Assembly (NCBI RefSeq): GCF_026213295.1
Contig: NC_079413.1
Location: 20,529,709 to 20,593,708, forward strand
Length of the DNA: 64,000 bases
Direction of reading: 5' to 3'
Source of the DNA: Gadus chalcogrammus
Lineage: Eukaryota > Chordata > Actinopteri > Gadiformes > Gadidae
Shown: one piece after another, positions 11,290 through 21,820 of the stretch
Position numbering within the stretch: the first letter of the stretch is position 1
How the letters are laid out: each line of letters begins with the position of its first letter
Position numbers and translations under genes: made by a program
The notes under the pieces: model-generated
Told to the model about the DNA's origin: nothing
Databases searched by the model: none
The model's input: only the letters and a program-made list of their open reading frames with translations

Positions 11290-12018
11290 TCTGGCAGGAG
11301 GACTATTACACCGGGATCCCACCGGACGCGTACGCGCCGCGGAACGGCTGCGCCGCGGAACGGCTGCGTCCTCTGCCCTGCGTCCATTCCTACCGGGCGC
11401 GTAACGGCAGCGTAGCGCTGCCTTGCGAGCCAGCCGTATTCACGCGAGATCGCGAGATCACGAGATCACGCGATAATCCTAAACCTAATGTACTCACCTT
11501 CCACTCCCAAAACTATTGCAATTAAATGCCACGCTTTGTCCTTTCTGACATTTTCCTTATAAAAAGGATGATTTGGTACATAAATGACTTCATGTTGCTG
11601 AACTTCGACAATGAGTCTCTCGTCGTCCATGTTGCCGACCCTCTGAGACTCTTTGATTGATTGACTGCTGACCTGGTGCCAACGGTCATGACGTAATAAT
11701 GTTGATGTGAAGTTACATGAGCTGAGTATTATGTTTTATTTTGAAAATTGACCGGATGCTCTATGGCTTTTACTTTTCACTTCCTGCCCGGCTCGACCTG
11801 CTCTGTCGAAATTGACGCGGTTTAGCAGCGGCTCGCGGCAAAAATAGAATTGGATGGAAAGATAGCGCCGCGGCGCGGCACGCCGCACCTGGGACGCTGC
11901 TGAAACGTTCCGCGGCGCGCCCGGTGGAAATGGTCTCATTGATTATAGTGGAAGCGATCAGCTGCGTGACCGCGGCGCAGCCGTCCCGCGGCGCGTACGC
12001 CTCCGGTGGAATCGAGCC
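11290..12018. mobile_element. Inverted-repeat element with GC-rich CCGGACGCGTACGC arms
   Basis: Positions 11300-11410 (CCACCGGACGCGTACGCGCC and following) reappear inverted at about 11910-12015. The interior shows no transposase motif. It abuts the Harbinger element at 12023. Confidence 0.5.
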
Positions 12019-12301
12019 TTTAAGGCCTCCACACACCGGCGCCGCAGCGTCGCGTCAAAAAGTCTGCCCCCATTATTCCGGGTGTACTAGCACACACCGG
12101 CGCCGACTAGCCGCGCGGCAGCGTTCCGCGCCGCGCCGCCCAACTACTCTTCGAGACAATGTTCTATTCCCGAGCGTCGCCGCCCCTGAAAAAGCGCTTT
12201 GTAAAAGCTGGTTTGTACATCCCGGGTCCCGTAGGCACCTCCATATCTACCCCTCACCACTGGATGTCGCCCTCTTTCGTTTGTGATAAACAATTACGAG
12301 A

Positions 12302-12434
12302 ATGGACGATGAGAGACTGGTCGACGAGGTGGAAAAATATGTCGAATTGTATGACCAAAGTTCCCGTCATTACAAAGACAACTCCAAAAAGGACATTGCC
12401 TGGCGAGCCATAGCTCTGGAGATTGGATCTTCAG
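12302..12434 (+). pseudogene. MADF-like first exon of the Harbinger accessory protein
   Basis: ATG at 12302 opens MDDERLVDEVEKYVELYDQS, followed by SSRHYKDNSKKDIAWRAIA. This is the N-terminal half of a MADF (Myb/SANT-like) domain of the kind Harbinger elements encode to help the transposase bind DNA and enter the nucleus. It ends at a GT donor (TCAG|GTGAG). No following exon is seen, so it is an orphan fragment. Confidence 0.65.
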
Positions 12435-13459
12435 GTGAGAAATCAACAATGGTGGACTAAGTACCCAAACCATTAACCATAATGGGAAATAGACGAAATC
12501 AAGTCACATATAATCACACCATGTAGGTAGAAACCAGATTACTTGTAATATATATTTTTTTATTTAAGGCAAGGCAACTTCATTCATATAGCACTTTTAA
12601 TACATGAAGCAGACTCAAAGTGCTTCACATAGAAACATTCTCAACATGCACACTTAGTAGCGAATTGAAATATTGGCGTGCCTCTCAGGATCTGCACGGA
12701 GCTCCTGGACCAGATTGTGGCATACCCCCTGTTCTTGTCTCCGTTCATTGATGGGGTGCACCCAAACCCTTCGTCTTCTCCTTGCTCCTTGCAGGAGAAG
12801 AAGGGCAGCCCCCCTCTGTCTGGCAACAGTTATTTGTTCTGTTGAAATAAAAAAAACTCAATAAAATGTAAAAGAGCTTGCTCAATTAAAATGGCTAACT
12901 ACTGGCTGCATACATGTAAATGTGTGGCTATGTTAAGGATAGATAGATGGATAGATAGATAGATACTGTATTGGTCCCAATGGGGATCAATAAAGCCATC
13001 CAGGAGCTCAATACAATAAATACACACAATAACAATTGGCCTTAAATGGTGACTGCACTATATACTAAAAAGGCTTAATAGAAGGTCCTGCAGATATTGA
13101 GATTGTTGATGCAGTAGATGAATAATTGCAAAATATAAAATAAATAAGAAATGACAGTCAATAAAACGATAAAGTGCCCTACAAACTAAGTTGATCTGAT
13201 GCTTGAAAACATACTTTCACTGCGCAGATTAGCCTACATTTTTCCAACTATTCAGCCAAAAAGATGGAAAATAAATAAACTAGGCTACAATAGGCTACTC
13301 ACCCATAGCGTTTCGTGTCTTTGCTGCGGTTGATTGACAGGTGACTTCCTGATTTTATACTGCAGCGCGGCCGTCGCGCCGCCTCCTGTTGGTGCTAGGG
13401 GCGTGCTTTTGACGCGCGTAAAATACGCGACGCTGCGCTGCGGCGCCGGTGTGTGGAGG

Positions 13460-14208
13460 TGTCACGTTAAAATTGTACCGGGGGCGAAAATTGTACCGGC
13501 CTACGTCATCGTTTGTTTACATCCTGACAACCTGCCCTGCAACAGACGACGCGATGCAGAAAACATGTTTCCAAACGACGAAATAACATAATACAGATAG
13601 CGGATCGCTATCTGTATTATGATGGATAGCGATAACACTTGTTTTTACTTTATATTTGTATTGTATTTAATTGTTTAATCGAAACAATAAAAAAAATTGC
13701 CCGCGAAACGGGCGATCGCGTCAAATGACAAATGTTTTGCCCGCGAAACGGGCGATCGCGTCAAATGACGTAGGAGGGTTAATGAAACATAATACAGATA
13801 ACGGATCGCTAGAAAACACTTGTTTTTACTTTATATTTGCATTGTATTGAATTGTTTAATCGAATTTAGCTAGTAAACTGAGTGTTTTAAGCAGGTTTCA
13901 TAGTCTAGAATGTTCAAGAACCTTCCTACGTGATTTGACGCGTCATTTGACGCGATCGCCCGTTTCGCGGTCAAGTTTCTTTATTGTTTCGATTAAACAA
14001 TTAAATACAATACAAATACAAGTGTTATCGCTATATATCATAATTCAGATAGCGATCCGCTATCTGTATTATGTTATTTCGTCGTTTGGAAACATGTTTT
14101 CTGCATCGCGTCGTCTGTTGCAGGGCAGGTTGTCAGGTTGTCAGGATGTAAACAAACGATGACGTAGGCCGGTACAATTTTCGCCCCCGGTACAATTTTA
14201 ACGTGACA
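13460..14208. mobile_element. Palindromic element, 749 bp, 4-bp target duplication (GAGG)
   Basis: The left end TGTCACGTTAAAATTGTACC is matched by its complement at the right end, and the inverted arms extend through nearly the whole element. GAGG occurs on both sides (13456-13459 and 14209-14212). Internal repeats include GCCCGCGAAACGGGCGATCG, present twice directly and once inverted. There is no coding capacity. The element at 23664-24292 belongs to the same family. Confidence 0.8.
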
Positions 14209-14215
14209 GAGGCCT

Positions 14216-14488
14216 TTAGAATCAGATGATCCTCAACACCTTTATTTTCCAACCACCAAAGCCTACGAGTGTGCCTTCACTCATATTTTTACTGATTCAG
14301 TATTAATCACGCAACACCAAGGTCCCGCAATCATCATTTATTTCAATAAATATGTTTTGGTTGTTTCCAGCACATTTAGGTCAATTCAAATTCTTGTACT
14401 TTCGACACCAGTAACTTGAACAAAACAAATGTCCTTCCTAACCTTTTGATGATTAAATATAAAGTAAAGGCTTGTCCGAGGAAGTGCC
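14216..14488 (-). repeat. Inverted copy of the plaat upstream block
   Basis: This segment, read on the minus strand, matches 24900-25110 and 39235-39420, the DNA just upstream of the two plaat copies. No coding exon is present. It ends at a TTAA where the next repeat begins. Confidence 0.75.
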
Positions 14489-14492
14489 TTAA

Positions 14493-15027
<535 letters not shown>

Positions 15028-15263
15028 GATAGTTATGTTATTATAAATCTAGTTCTATGATTGTAGGCGTAGCCATCTAGGCTTCGCCTTATGGGCTTGT
15101 CCCGTGCGTGCGCTCGCGCGCGCTGAAAATTCAAACTATGCACCTATCAGCGTGGGCACCGCCCACATTTCCCACGGTATCGTGTCTATATAACGCTGTG
15201 TATACCGTCGCTCATCCTCCACGCTTTTCTTTCAGCATTTGGAGGGTACAGCAGGTGGGAAAC

Positions 15264-15362
15264 TAGACGGCTACGCCTACAATCATAGAACTAGAGTTAT
15301 AATAACATAACTATCGTTCTATTTCATGTAGGCTACGCCGTCTAGGCTTCGCCTTATGGGCT
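15264..15362. repeat. DIRS internal complementary region
   Basis: Bases 15264-15315 are the reverse complement of the element's left end, and 15316-15362 repeat the inverted right end (GTTCTATTTCATGTAGGC). Together they form the template for circular junction DNA during DIRS replication. Confidence 0.88.
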
Positions 15363-15889
15363 AAGGTGAAGCTGCGAGCGGAGCCCGATCAATGTACTCC
15401 TGCTGGACCCCAGTCAAAACGACCTAAGTCACCAGAGCACATTAAGACTCAAAAAGCCAAGGAAGTGTAAAACACAACAGCTTAATAAAAAACTAATTCC
15501 TCCTAGATCAAGCAAGGCAATGATCAAGGGAGAAAAAAGTGAGTCTGTAAAGACTCCGGCTCTAATCCGTGCTTCATGGATTCCCCATGAAAAGGAAATG
15601 AAAAACCAGAGCAACACGGTTCACATTAGGTCCGCTACCACCGGGGGCGGAGCTACGGAATCCGGCTCTCCAATAAGGGGACTCTCTCGGCCGTTTATTA
15701 TTTGAAGAAAACGGCGGGAGTGCCACACTGGTAAACAAAACCACCAGACAATTGGCGAGCCAATAGAAAAACCCCTAGCCTGTTTTTCATTTGAAAAAAG
15801 GTGGGAGAGTAAGACTGGTAATCAAGTCCAACTCGCCAGCCGGCGAGAGGAAATCCAACCACGCCGCTTAAAAGAACATGTCTATATTC

Positions 15890-17098
15890 TTAAGCCGTAA
15901 AAGGGGTCCCGGACTCCAGCACAGAGTTGCCGAGTGAGCCTCTGGACATGTCTAACATGTAAAAACGGACAAAGGGGCCGGGGGAAGACCAAGACGCAGC
16001 CGCGCAGATATCTTCCACCGAAACGCCCTTGAGTAGAGCCGTTGAAGCGGCCACGCTCCGTGTGGAGTGAGCTTTAACGCCAAACGGTGGCGCCAAGCCC
16101 TGCCGAGAGTAGGCTAAGCAAACACCCTCACATACCCAGCGAAAAAACCGCTGCTTAGAGAGAGCGCGGCCCCTGCTAGCGTCGCTATAACACACAAACA
16201 ACTGTTGTGTGGAGCGGAACGCGGCCGAGCGATTCACGTACATAGCCAACGCCCGAACCGGGCACAGGAGATGCAACTCCGCCTCCGCCTCACTAGAATG
16301 AGGCGGGGGGTGAAAAGCCTTAAGCACAATATCCCTTGACCGAAAATAACTATTAATGTTCTTCGGGAGGAACGCAGGATTAGGTCTGAGCAACGCGAAG
16401 GAGCTGTCCTCGTTTAGCAACAAGCAACTCGGGCTGACAGACAGAGCGGTTAGCTCACTGGCCCGCTTGGCAGAAACCAAGGCCAACAAGAGCGCCGTCT
16501 TAAATGACAGGGCATCCAAAGGGGCCTGAGAAAGAGGCTCGAAAGGATCCCTGGACAATCTGCGCAACACGGTGGGGAGATCCCAGCGTGGTGTAAGCAC
16601 GCGTGAAACAGGCCTAACCCGTCTAGCCCCACGCAAGAATCTCTTGACCAGTGGATGGCTGAAGATCGGTCCACCATCACAGCCTGCATGGCCAGCCGAA
16701 ACGGCTGCCGCATAGACCTTGATAGTGGAGAAGGCCAAACCTTTTTCCAATAAGTTTTGCAGAAACGAAAGCACGCTTCCCACCTCGCATTGAGATGGGA
16801 CAGCGTGGTTCGTCTCACACCAATTAGAGAAGGCGCACCACTTCGCCGCATAGAGGGAAGAAGTAGAAGGCGCACGAGCACTCTGAATAGTGTTGATAAC
16901 CGTCTCAGGCAAACCTTTGCCCTGCAGGATCAACCTCTCAGGAGCCAAACCAACAGCCGTCCCGAGACATCGGGCGGGTGGTGCACCGTCCCGTGGGCAG
17001 AGGCGCTGCATCCCATTAGGCATACCAGGCAATTGCCTGGGGCCCCGCAATTGCTTGGGGCCCCGGGCCACCCCCCCCCCCGTCAACAATCGCTCCAT
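15890..17098 (-). CDS. DIRS tyrosine recombinase
   Basis: This 402-residue frame is a phage-integrase-type recombinase that would integrate the circular DIRS intermediate. The N-terminal core-binding part includes APSTSSLYAAKWCAFSNWC. The catalytic half shows an Arg in AKRASELTAL, HSTR with His at about residue 344 and Arg at about 347, and the nucleophile Tyr in FVRFYMLD at about residue 380. The frame is intact. It lies downstream of RT/RNase H and partly overlaps it, as in other DIRS elements. Confidence 0.88.
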   Translation of the reverse strand: MERLLTGGGVARGPKQLRGPRQLPGMPNGMQRLCPRDGAPPARCLGTAVGLAPERLILQGKGLPETVINTIQSARAPSTSSLYAAKWCAFSNWCETNHAVPSQCEVGSVLSFLQNLLEKGLAFSTIKVYAAAVSAGHAGCDGGPIFSHPLVKRFLRGARRVRPVSRVLTPRWDLPTVLRRLSRDPFEPLSQAPLDALSFKTALLLALVSAKRASELTALSVSPSCLLLNEDSSFALLRPNPAFLPKNINSYFRSRDIVLKAFHPPPHSSEAEAELHLLCPVRALAMYVNRSAAFRSTQQLFVCYSDASRGRALSKQRFFRWVCEGVCLAYSRQGLAPPFGVKAHSTRSVAASTALLKGVSVEDICAAASWSSPGPFVRFYMLDMSRGSLGNSVLESGTPFTA

Positions 17099-17107
17099 AC
17101 CCCCCCC

Positions 17108-18475
17108 TCACCACAGAGCTGAACGGTTCTCCGGGGCCACTAATATCAGGGACAGTCTCTCCTGTCTGACCCGTTCCAGAAGAGGAAGGATCAGCTGGAG
17201 CGGGGGAAACGCATACAGGAGAGCCCGCGGCCACGGTGTGTGTGCCCACGTATCTACCCCCAACGGGGGAAGATCCCGAGGGCTGAGGGAGAACCACCAC
17301 CTGCAGTGCGTGTTCTCCCTGGACACGAAGAGGTCCACCTGCGCTGTCCCGAACCTCTGCCAGATCAGTCTGACAATGTCGGGATGTAACCGCCACTCGT
17401 CTCGGCGGAGACCGCCTCGAAACATGAGGTCCGCCCCAAAGTTCTGGGCGCCCGCGATATGCAGGGCTCTCAGACTGAGGAGATACTGATGAGCCCAAAG
17501 CCAGAGCTCGACCGCCTTTCGGTGGAGAGCAGGGGAGCGGACTCCCCCCTGTCTGTTGATGTACGCCGCTGCCGAAACGCTGTCTGTCCTGATCAGAACG
17601 TGGCAGCCGCGCACCAGGTGAAAGAAATGCAACAGCACTTTCCTCACAGCGTCGAGCTCCAACACATTTATGTGTGCTGTAGGGGGCGTGCGCCACTCGT
17701 CTCCGACCGAGTGATAGAGGCACGTTCCTCCCCAACCCGTCAACGAGGCGTCCGTGAAGACCACTACGTAGGACGCCACCCTGCCCAGGGGAACACCCCT
17801 GAGAAGAGCGGAGGGTCCTTTCCAATATTCCAGGTCTGGCGACACCGAACGGGGAACGAGGAGCACCCTGAGCTTGTGTCGCCTGGGGTCCAACCGTTGG
17901 CGAGCAAACCACCGCTGGAGTCTGCGCATAAAAAGCAGACCCAGGGGGACCACGGGGTGGGCAGCTGCCATCAGCCCTAACAGGCGCATGGTGGACAGTG
18001 CGGTCACGTTTCTGTGAACGTGAAAACGGGAGAGCGCCGACAGGATGGCGTCTCGCCGAGGAGGCGAAAGCATCGCAGTCATGGTGGCTCCAGGCAAAGC
18101 CCCAAGTAGACTGTCTGCCGGCTGGGGAGCGGGGAGCTCTTCTCCCAGTTGATGGCAAAACCCAGGAAGGAGAGATGGTTTATCACCAACATGGTGTCCC
18201 TTCTCGCGGTCTCTTCTGAGTTGCTCAGAATAAGCAGGTCGTCTAGGTAGAAGAGAATCCTCTTTCCCTGACGCCTGAGCGGTTCCAACGCCGTCTCCAC
18301 ACACTTCGAGAAGGTGCGCGGAGCCAGGGAATAGCCGAACGGCAGACACTGGTACTCGTACGCCATCCCCATAAAGGCAAAGCGGAGAAACTTCCTGTGC
18401 GCCTGCCGAACAGGGACGTGGAAGTAAGCATCCTTGAGATCCAGGGATGTGAACCAATTGCCCTCTCTCACACAC
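17108..18475 (-). CDS. DIRS RNase H region (with RT tail)
   Basis: This frame continues the RT frame after a 1-base shift near 18085. RNase H motifs are VVVFTDASLTGWGG (first Asp), INVLELDAV (Glu) and VLIRTDSVSAAAYIN (Asp). After it comes the conserved DIRS segment DLFVSRENTHCRWWFSL..PWPRALLYAFPP. I do not see the DAM-type methyltransferase domain that many DIRS elements carry. The usable part begins around 18080; upstream residues in this frame are shadow sequence. Confidence 0.82.
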   Translation of the reverse strand: MCERGQLVHIPGSQGCLLPRPCSAGAQEVSPLCLYGDGVRVPVSAVRLFPGSAHLLEVCGDGVGTAQASGKEDSLLPRRPAYSEQLRRDREKGHHVGDKPSLLPGFCHQLGEELPAPQPADSLLGALPGATMTAMLSPPRRDAILSALSRFHVHRNVTALSTMRLLGLMAAAHPVVPLGLLFMRRLQRWFARQRLDPRRHKLRVLLVPRSVSPDLEYWKGPSALLRGVPLGRVASYVVVFTDASLTGWGGTCLYHSVGDEWRTPPTAHINVLELDAVRKVLLHFFHLVRGCHVLIRTDSVSAAAYINRQGGVRSPALHRKAVELWLWAHQYLLSLRALHIAGAQNFGADLMFRGGLRRDEWRLHPDIVRLIWQRFGTAQVDLFVSRENTHCRWWFSLSPRDLPPLGVDTWAHTPWPRALLYAFPPLQLILPLLERVRQERLSLILVAPENRSALW

Positions 18476-18786
18476 CGGAACAACGCTCCGACAGTGAGCA
18501 TTCTGAACTTCCTCGTGGCAACAAATCTGTTGAACACGCGAAGATCCAGAATAGGTCTCTTTTCCCCTGACTTATTGGAAACCAGGAAGTAGCGGGAATA
18601 AAACCCTAGGTGAGACTCGTAGGGAGGAACGACAGTGATGGCCCCCTTTACCAAGAGACGTGCCACCTCTGCTGCTAGAGCCGTGCTCGCAGCCGGGTCC
18701 CGTAGCGTGGTCTCCACCAACCCCATAAAGGGTGGGGGACGACGCTTGAACTGTATGGGATGGCCCCATCTCAACGTGGTGTCCAA
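18079..18786 (-). pseudogene. DIRS reverse transcriptase, broken by a frameshift at its end
   Basis: The 235-residue frame holds RT blocks: SRYFLVSNKSGEKRPILDLR, WFTSLDLKDAYFHVPV (catalytic Asp), CLPFGYSLAPRTFSKC and LFYLDDLLIL (the DD pair). It stops at VYLGLCLEPP, while the next frame carries on with TMTAMLSPP, so one base has been gained or lost. This disconnects RT from RNase H in this copy. Confidence 0.88.
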
Positions 18787-19649
18787 CCACGATGGCAGAA
18801 CGCACCGCTCTTGCCAACACGCATAGCGGTCGGAGAGAGGGCGAGCCGAACAGCTGAGGAAGACCGTCCAGGAATAACCCGTATTCCTCTGCCCCTACCG
18901 CCTCCACACTGCGTGTGAACCAAGGGGGGCTTCCCATGAAAGGGAGGAGGCTCAGCGAGCGTAGGAGACGTACCAGAACTAGCAGCTGTAAAAACAACGA
19001 GCTGTCTAGACGTCGCGCTCGTGCCCGCTGAACAGGGAGCGAGCCGTCCGGCCGCAGCACCTGTGTGCATGCGCTGTCCGCAGGCTGTAGCCACAGCGCG
19101 CGGACCCGTCTCCCCACTTATAATGTGGGGAACCAGGAGACCGGTACAAGCGGCCGTATCCACGGGCTCATGCAACGAGTCTCTGATCCGTCCATGAGGC
19201 TCCAAGGGACGCCGCTTCTTAGAAGCAGGTGAACGAGAGGCCATGTGAACACGCCGTCCGACCGCCACCCTACAGCCACCGGGCTGAGAGGGGGAAAGAG
19301 GCAACATGGAGGAGCGCACCACAAGCGTAGGACGCAGGTGGCCTGAGGAATATCGCTCTTTAGGTACCATGTACTGCCGTTCGGCCGAACGGTCTTTACT
19401 TTTTTCTTTAATAGGGAAAGAGAAAGTAGGAGCAAGCGTCCGGAACTTCCCGGTCCGTGGTGCTGTTGCTCTCCCTGTGCACGGCGGCTGCGGCTGCTGC
19501 TGCACCGGGGCTGGAGTCGGAGGCGGCCACCTGGAACGCTGGGACCGTCCTAGACCCAGCTTCCTCCCAGCCTGCTGGCGGGAGGAGCCCGTGAGAATCG
19601 CCCCGAACCGGGAACGATTCTCACGGACTGACTGCTGGTGCGCGAGCAC
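18771..19649 (-). CDS. DIRS gag-like or linker frame, function unclear
   Basis: A 292-residue Arg-, Pro- and Ser-rich frame lies between the first frame and RT. It has no domain I recognise. Position suggests the C-terminal part of the structural (gag-like) protein or the N-terminal extension of the polyprotein. Confidence 0.45.
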   Translation of the reverse strand: MLAHQQSVRENRSRFGAILTGSSRQQAGRKLGLGRSQRSRWPPPTPAPVQQQPQPPCTGRATAPRTGKFRTLAPTFSFPIKEKSKDRSAERQYMVPKERYSSGHLRPTLVVRSSMLPLSPSQPGGCRVAVGRRVHMASRSPASKKRRPLEPHGRIRDSLHEPVDTAACTGLLVPHIISGETGPRAVATACGQRMHTGAAAGRLAPCSAGTSATSRQLVVFTAASSGTSPTLAEPPPFHGKPPLVHTQCGGGRGRGIRVIPGRSSSAVRLALSPTAMRVGKSGAFCHRGWTPR

Positions 19650-19718
19650 CTCGGAGAACCTGGGACCAAATAGGCCATCCGGCGCTAGTGGACCCTGGAC
19701 GAGGCTGGCCCGCTCTCG

Positions 19719-20741
19719 TTACGGCACCGCAGTGTGGGAGAGCCATATGACCCTTTGAATCATGGTAGCCCACGCCATATGCCAGCCGGCCGAAACGGCT
19801 ATCGGCTGGCATAGCTGGAGGATGGCGCTGGAAAAGCGGGAAACCGCCAGCCATCTCGCGGCTTCCTCCGGGCCGTAGGCCTCCCTGTCAGCCGACAAGG
19901 AGACCATGGCAGAGGAGAGCAGGGCGATGTTGTTGACCGCCGCCGCGGATTGAGAGGCACAAACTAACACCCTGTCCGTTAGGCCGACAATCTGCTTCTG
20001 GAGGCGGTCGGGGGGCAGCGGCTTTTCGTTAGGGAGCCATCCGGCGCCCGGACAGAGAAGCGCTGCCAGGGGAGTATCGGCCCACCCCTCCACGTTGGTG
20101 AAATCCGTGTAGGATCTTACCGGAGCCTTCAGGGTCGAAGGGTCCTCACCTGCAGCAATAAACAAGTGCTGCAAAGGCGGGAACAAGGGGCACTGGGTAA
20201 CCCGCCGGGAAAAAGATGGGGTGCGAAAGCACTCGCCCTGCATATCGTCAGATACGTGGGCGAGAGGCGGGGCCGGCATGGGAATCCATTTGATGGCCGC
20301 CGCCTCATCCATGATCTCCCGGAAGAGATCGGTCATCCGGCGCGGACCCTCGTGTTGTATGACGGTGGCGGTTGTAACCCGAGAGCGGGAAAAACCGGAC
20401 ACCGAGTCGCCGAAGACATCGTCCAGGGAGGTGTCGATGATGCCATCGTCGACGTCAGGGCCGGCCCTGAACAGGTCGATGGCGTCAGCCAGTTCCACCG
20501 CAGGGGAAAAGAAGAGATGCCTGGAGAGGATCCCCTCTTCAGGCAGCTCCCGGCAGGCGACACAGGAGACGGGGGCCGCCATAGCAGCCGCGGCGTGGTC
20601 GGCTTCGAGGCACCGAAAGCCCGCCAAGTGCCCGTCACCCGGTGCCAGGGAGGCGGGACAGGAGGCGCATAGGAGTCCTGAAAAGGACCTAGCTCCAGGA
20701 GCGCTCTCAGGTGGCCCTGAAAAGGCCCGAGCCGCTGCCAC
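19719..20741 (-). CDS. DIRS ORF1 (gag-like)
   Basis: This 340-residue frame is the first in the element after the 5' terminal repeat. It contains Cys-rich pieces (LLCASCPASL and SCVACRELP) and the segment PEEAARWLAVSRFSSAILQL. I assign a capsid-like role by position only. Confidence 0.6.
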   Translation of the reverse strand: MAAARAFSGPPESAPGARSFSGLLCASCPASLAPGDGHLAGFRCLEADHAAAAMAAPVSCVACRELPEEGILSRHLFFSPAVELADAIDLFRAGPDVDDGIIDTSLDDVFGDSVSGFSRSRVTTATVIQHEGPRRMTDLFREIMDEAAAIKWIPMPAPPLAHVSDDMQGECFRTPSFSRRVTQCPLFPPLQHLFIAAGEDPSTLKAPVRSYTDFTNVEGWADTPLAALLCPGAGWLPNEKPLPPDRLQKQIVGLTDRVLVCASQSAAAVNNIALLSSAMVSLSADREAYGPEEAARWLAVSRFSSAILQLCQPIAVSAGWHMAWATMIQRVIWLSHTAVP

Positions 20742-20877
20742 CGCCTTGGGAGATCCGTGTTGAAGTTCCCATCTTCTTAATAGTAGTTCTCAATTTCTCG
20801 CTGATAAGCACAAGTGCTGAAAGAAAAGGGAGGATGAGCGACGGTATACACCGCGTTATATAGACACGATACCGTGT

Positions 20878-21547
20878 GTAACGGACCTATTGTGTATCCA
20901 CCTGTATTGCGCCCCGGAACCTTTTGTTTACGTTTCACCCGGTACCCTTTTAGAGGCGCACAGCAGCATTCACGGCGATGCGTGTTTCGCGCGTAGTCGC
21001 GTCGAAAACGTAAGTTAATATGTCTTAAAGCCTGTTTTTTGGTTATATAAATGTTGGGTTCATATTGAAACATTTTGTGTGTAAGTTTTATAGTTCATTT
21101 GTCTTACACCGGTCGCATTTCTATGCCGTTTTATGTCTGTGAATAGCGTATGAAGCAAGCTAACGGCTGACCCATGAATGTCCGGTGAATGCAACTTTTC
21201 GCTCTCAATTTACCCTCGTCTTGCACCCTTGGCAAGCGGAGCGAGGTATGTTGGTTTATTGTGTGCCTTTAGTGTGATTATGTTTAATTTTGGTGTCTTT
21301 ATGTAAGTGAAGCAAATAATGCAAACGTTTAAGTTTTCTTTGTTGTGCTGAAATATGTTTTCTGTCATTCTTTTATTTGTGAACATGGAAATTGTACTGC
21401 ACTGATGTTAATATATTTGTGTAAAAGTGCAACCATTTTGTGTTACTTTTTCTAGTTTCACGGTGCCATAGCAACAAAAGAACAACATAATAAAAGGTTG
21501 CACCCGTCAGAGACTCTCCGGTTATTTCGATGTCGAGGGCTGCTACA
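20878..21547. mobile_element. Solo LTR inserted in the DIRS terminal repeat
   Basis: This 670-bp insert starts TGTAACGG and ends GCTGCTACA (TG...CA ends). It is flanked by the 5-bp duplication CCGTG (20873-20877 and 21548-21552). It interrupts sequence that is continuous in the other DIRS terminal repeat (15160-15215). AATAAA occurs at about 21489, near the 3' end, as in an LTR. No internal retroelement genes remain, so it arose by LTR-LTR recombination. Confidence 0.85.
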
Positions 21548-21660
21548 CCGTGGGAAATGTGAGCGGTGCCCACGCTGATAGGTGCATAGTTTGAATTTTC
21601 AGCACACGGGACAAGCCCATAAGGCGAAGCCTAGACGGCGTAGCCTACATGAAATAGAAC

Positions 21661-21820
21661 TGCGACATGCCGCCGGTTGCCGCGAGGCACCATCCCCCGG
21701 CAGCGGGCAGCCGGCAGCAGGCAGCGCCCGGTTCAGTCGACTTCAGGTTGATGTAAAAGTGGAAGAACCAGAGACGTCGCAGAACCCGACAAAGATGTTT
21801 GTGATTCATAATACTTGCAT
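21661..21820. repeat. TTAA-flanked repeat, right part after the DIRS insertion
   Basis: TGCGACATGCCGCCGGTTGC continues the repeat that broke off at 15027. It matches 23634-23660 and 24293-24400, which also supplies the uninterrupted version of the DIRS target. Confidence 0.75.

Larger units (their letters stand above)
12023..14215. mobile_element. PIF/Harbinger remnant with TTA target duplication
   Basis: The ends are inverted repeats: AGGCCTCCACACACCGGCGC at 12023 and its complement around 13440-13459 plus 14213-14215, the right end being split by a nested palindromic element. TTA at 12020-12022 and 14216-14218 flanks the unit, as expected for Harbinger. It contains a MADF exon but no transposase. 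Within it, 12570-12630 resembles a common fish interspersed repeat. Confidence 0.7.
15028..21660 (-). mobile_element. DIRS-type tyrosine-recombinase retrotransposon
   Basis: DIRS elements copy through RNA and integrate circular DNA with a tyrosine recombinase. Genes read on the minus strand in the order gag-like, RT, RNase H, recombinase. The terminal repeats are inverted: 15028-15215 at the 3' end, and 20832-20877 plus 21548-21660 at the 5' end. An internal complementary region at 15264-15362 joins the complements of both termini, with the junction between 15315 and 15316; this is the DIRS hallmark. No target duplication is visible, as expected. At least one frameshift makes this copy inactive. 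Confidence 0.92.

Noticed and set aside
16757..17489. Plus-strand frames over the DIRS recombinase
   Set aside because: Antisense to clearly identified recombinase and RNase H frames; Arg-rich shadow translations.
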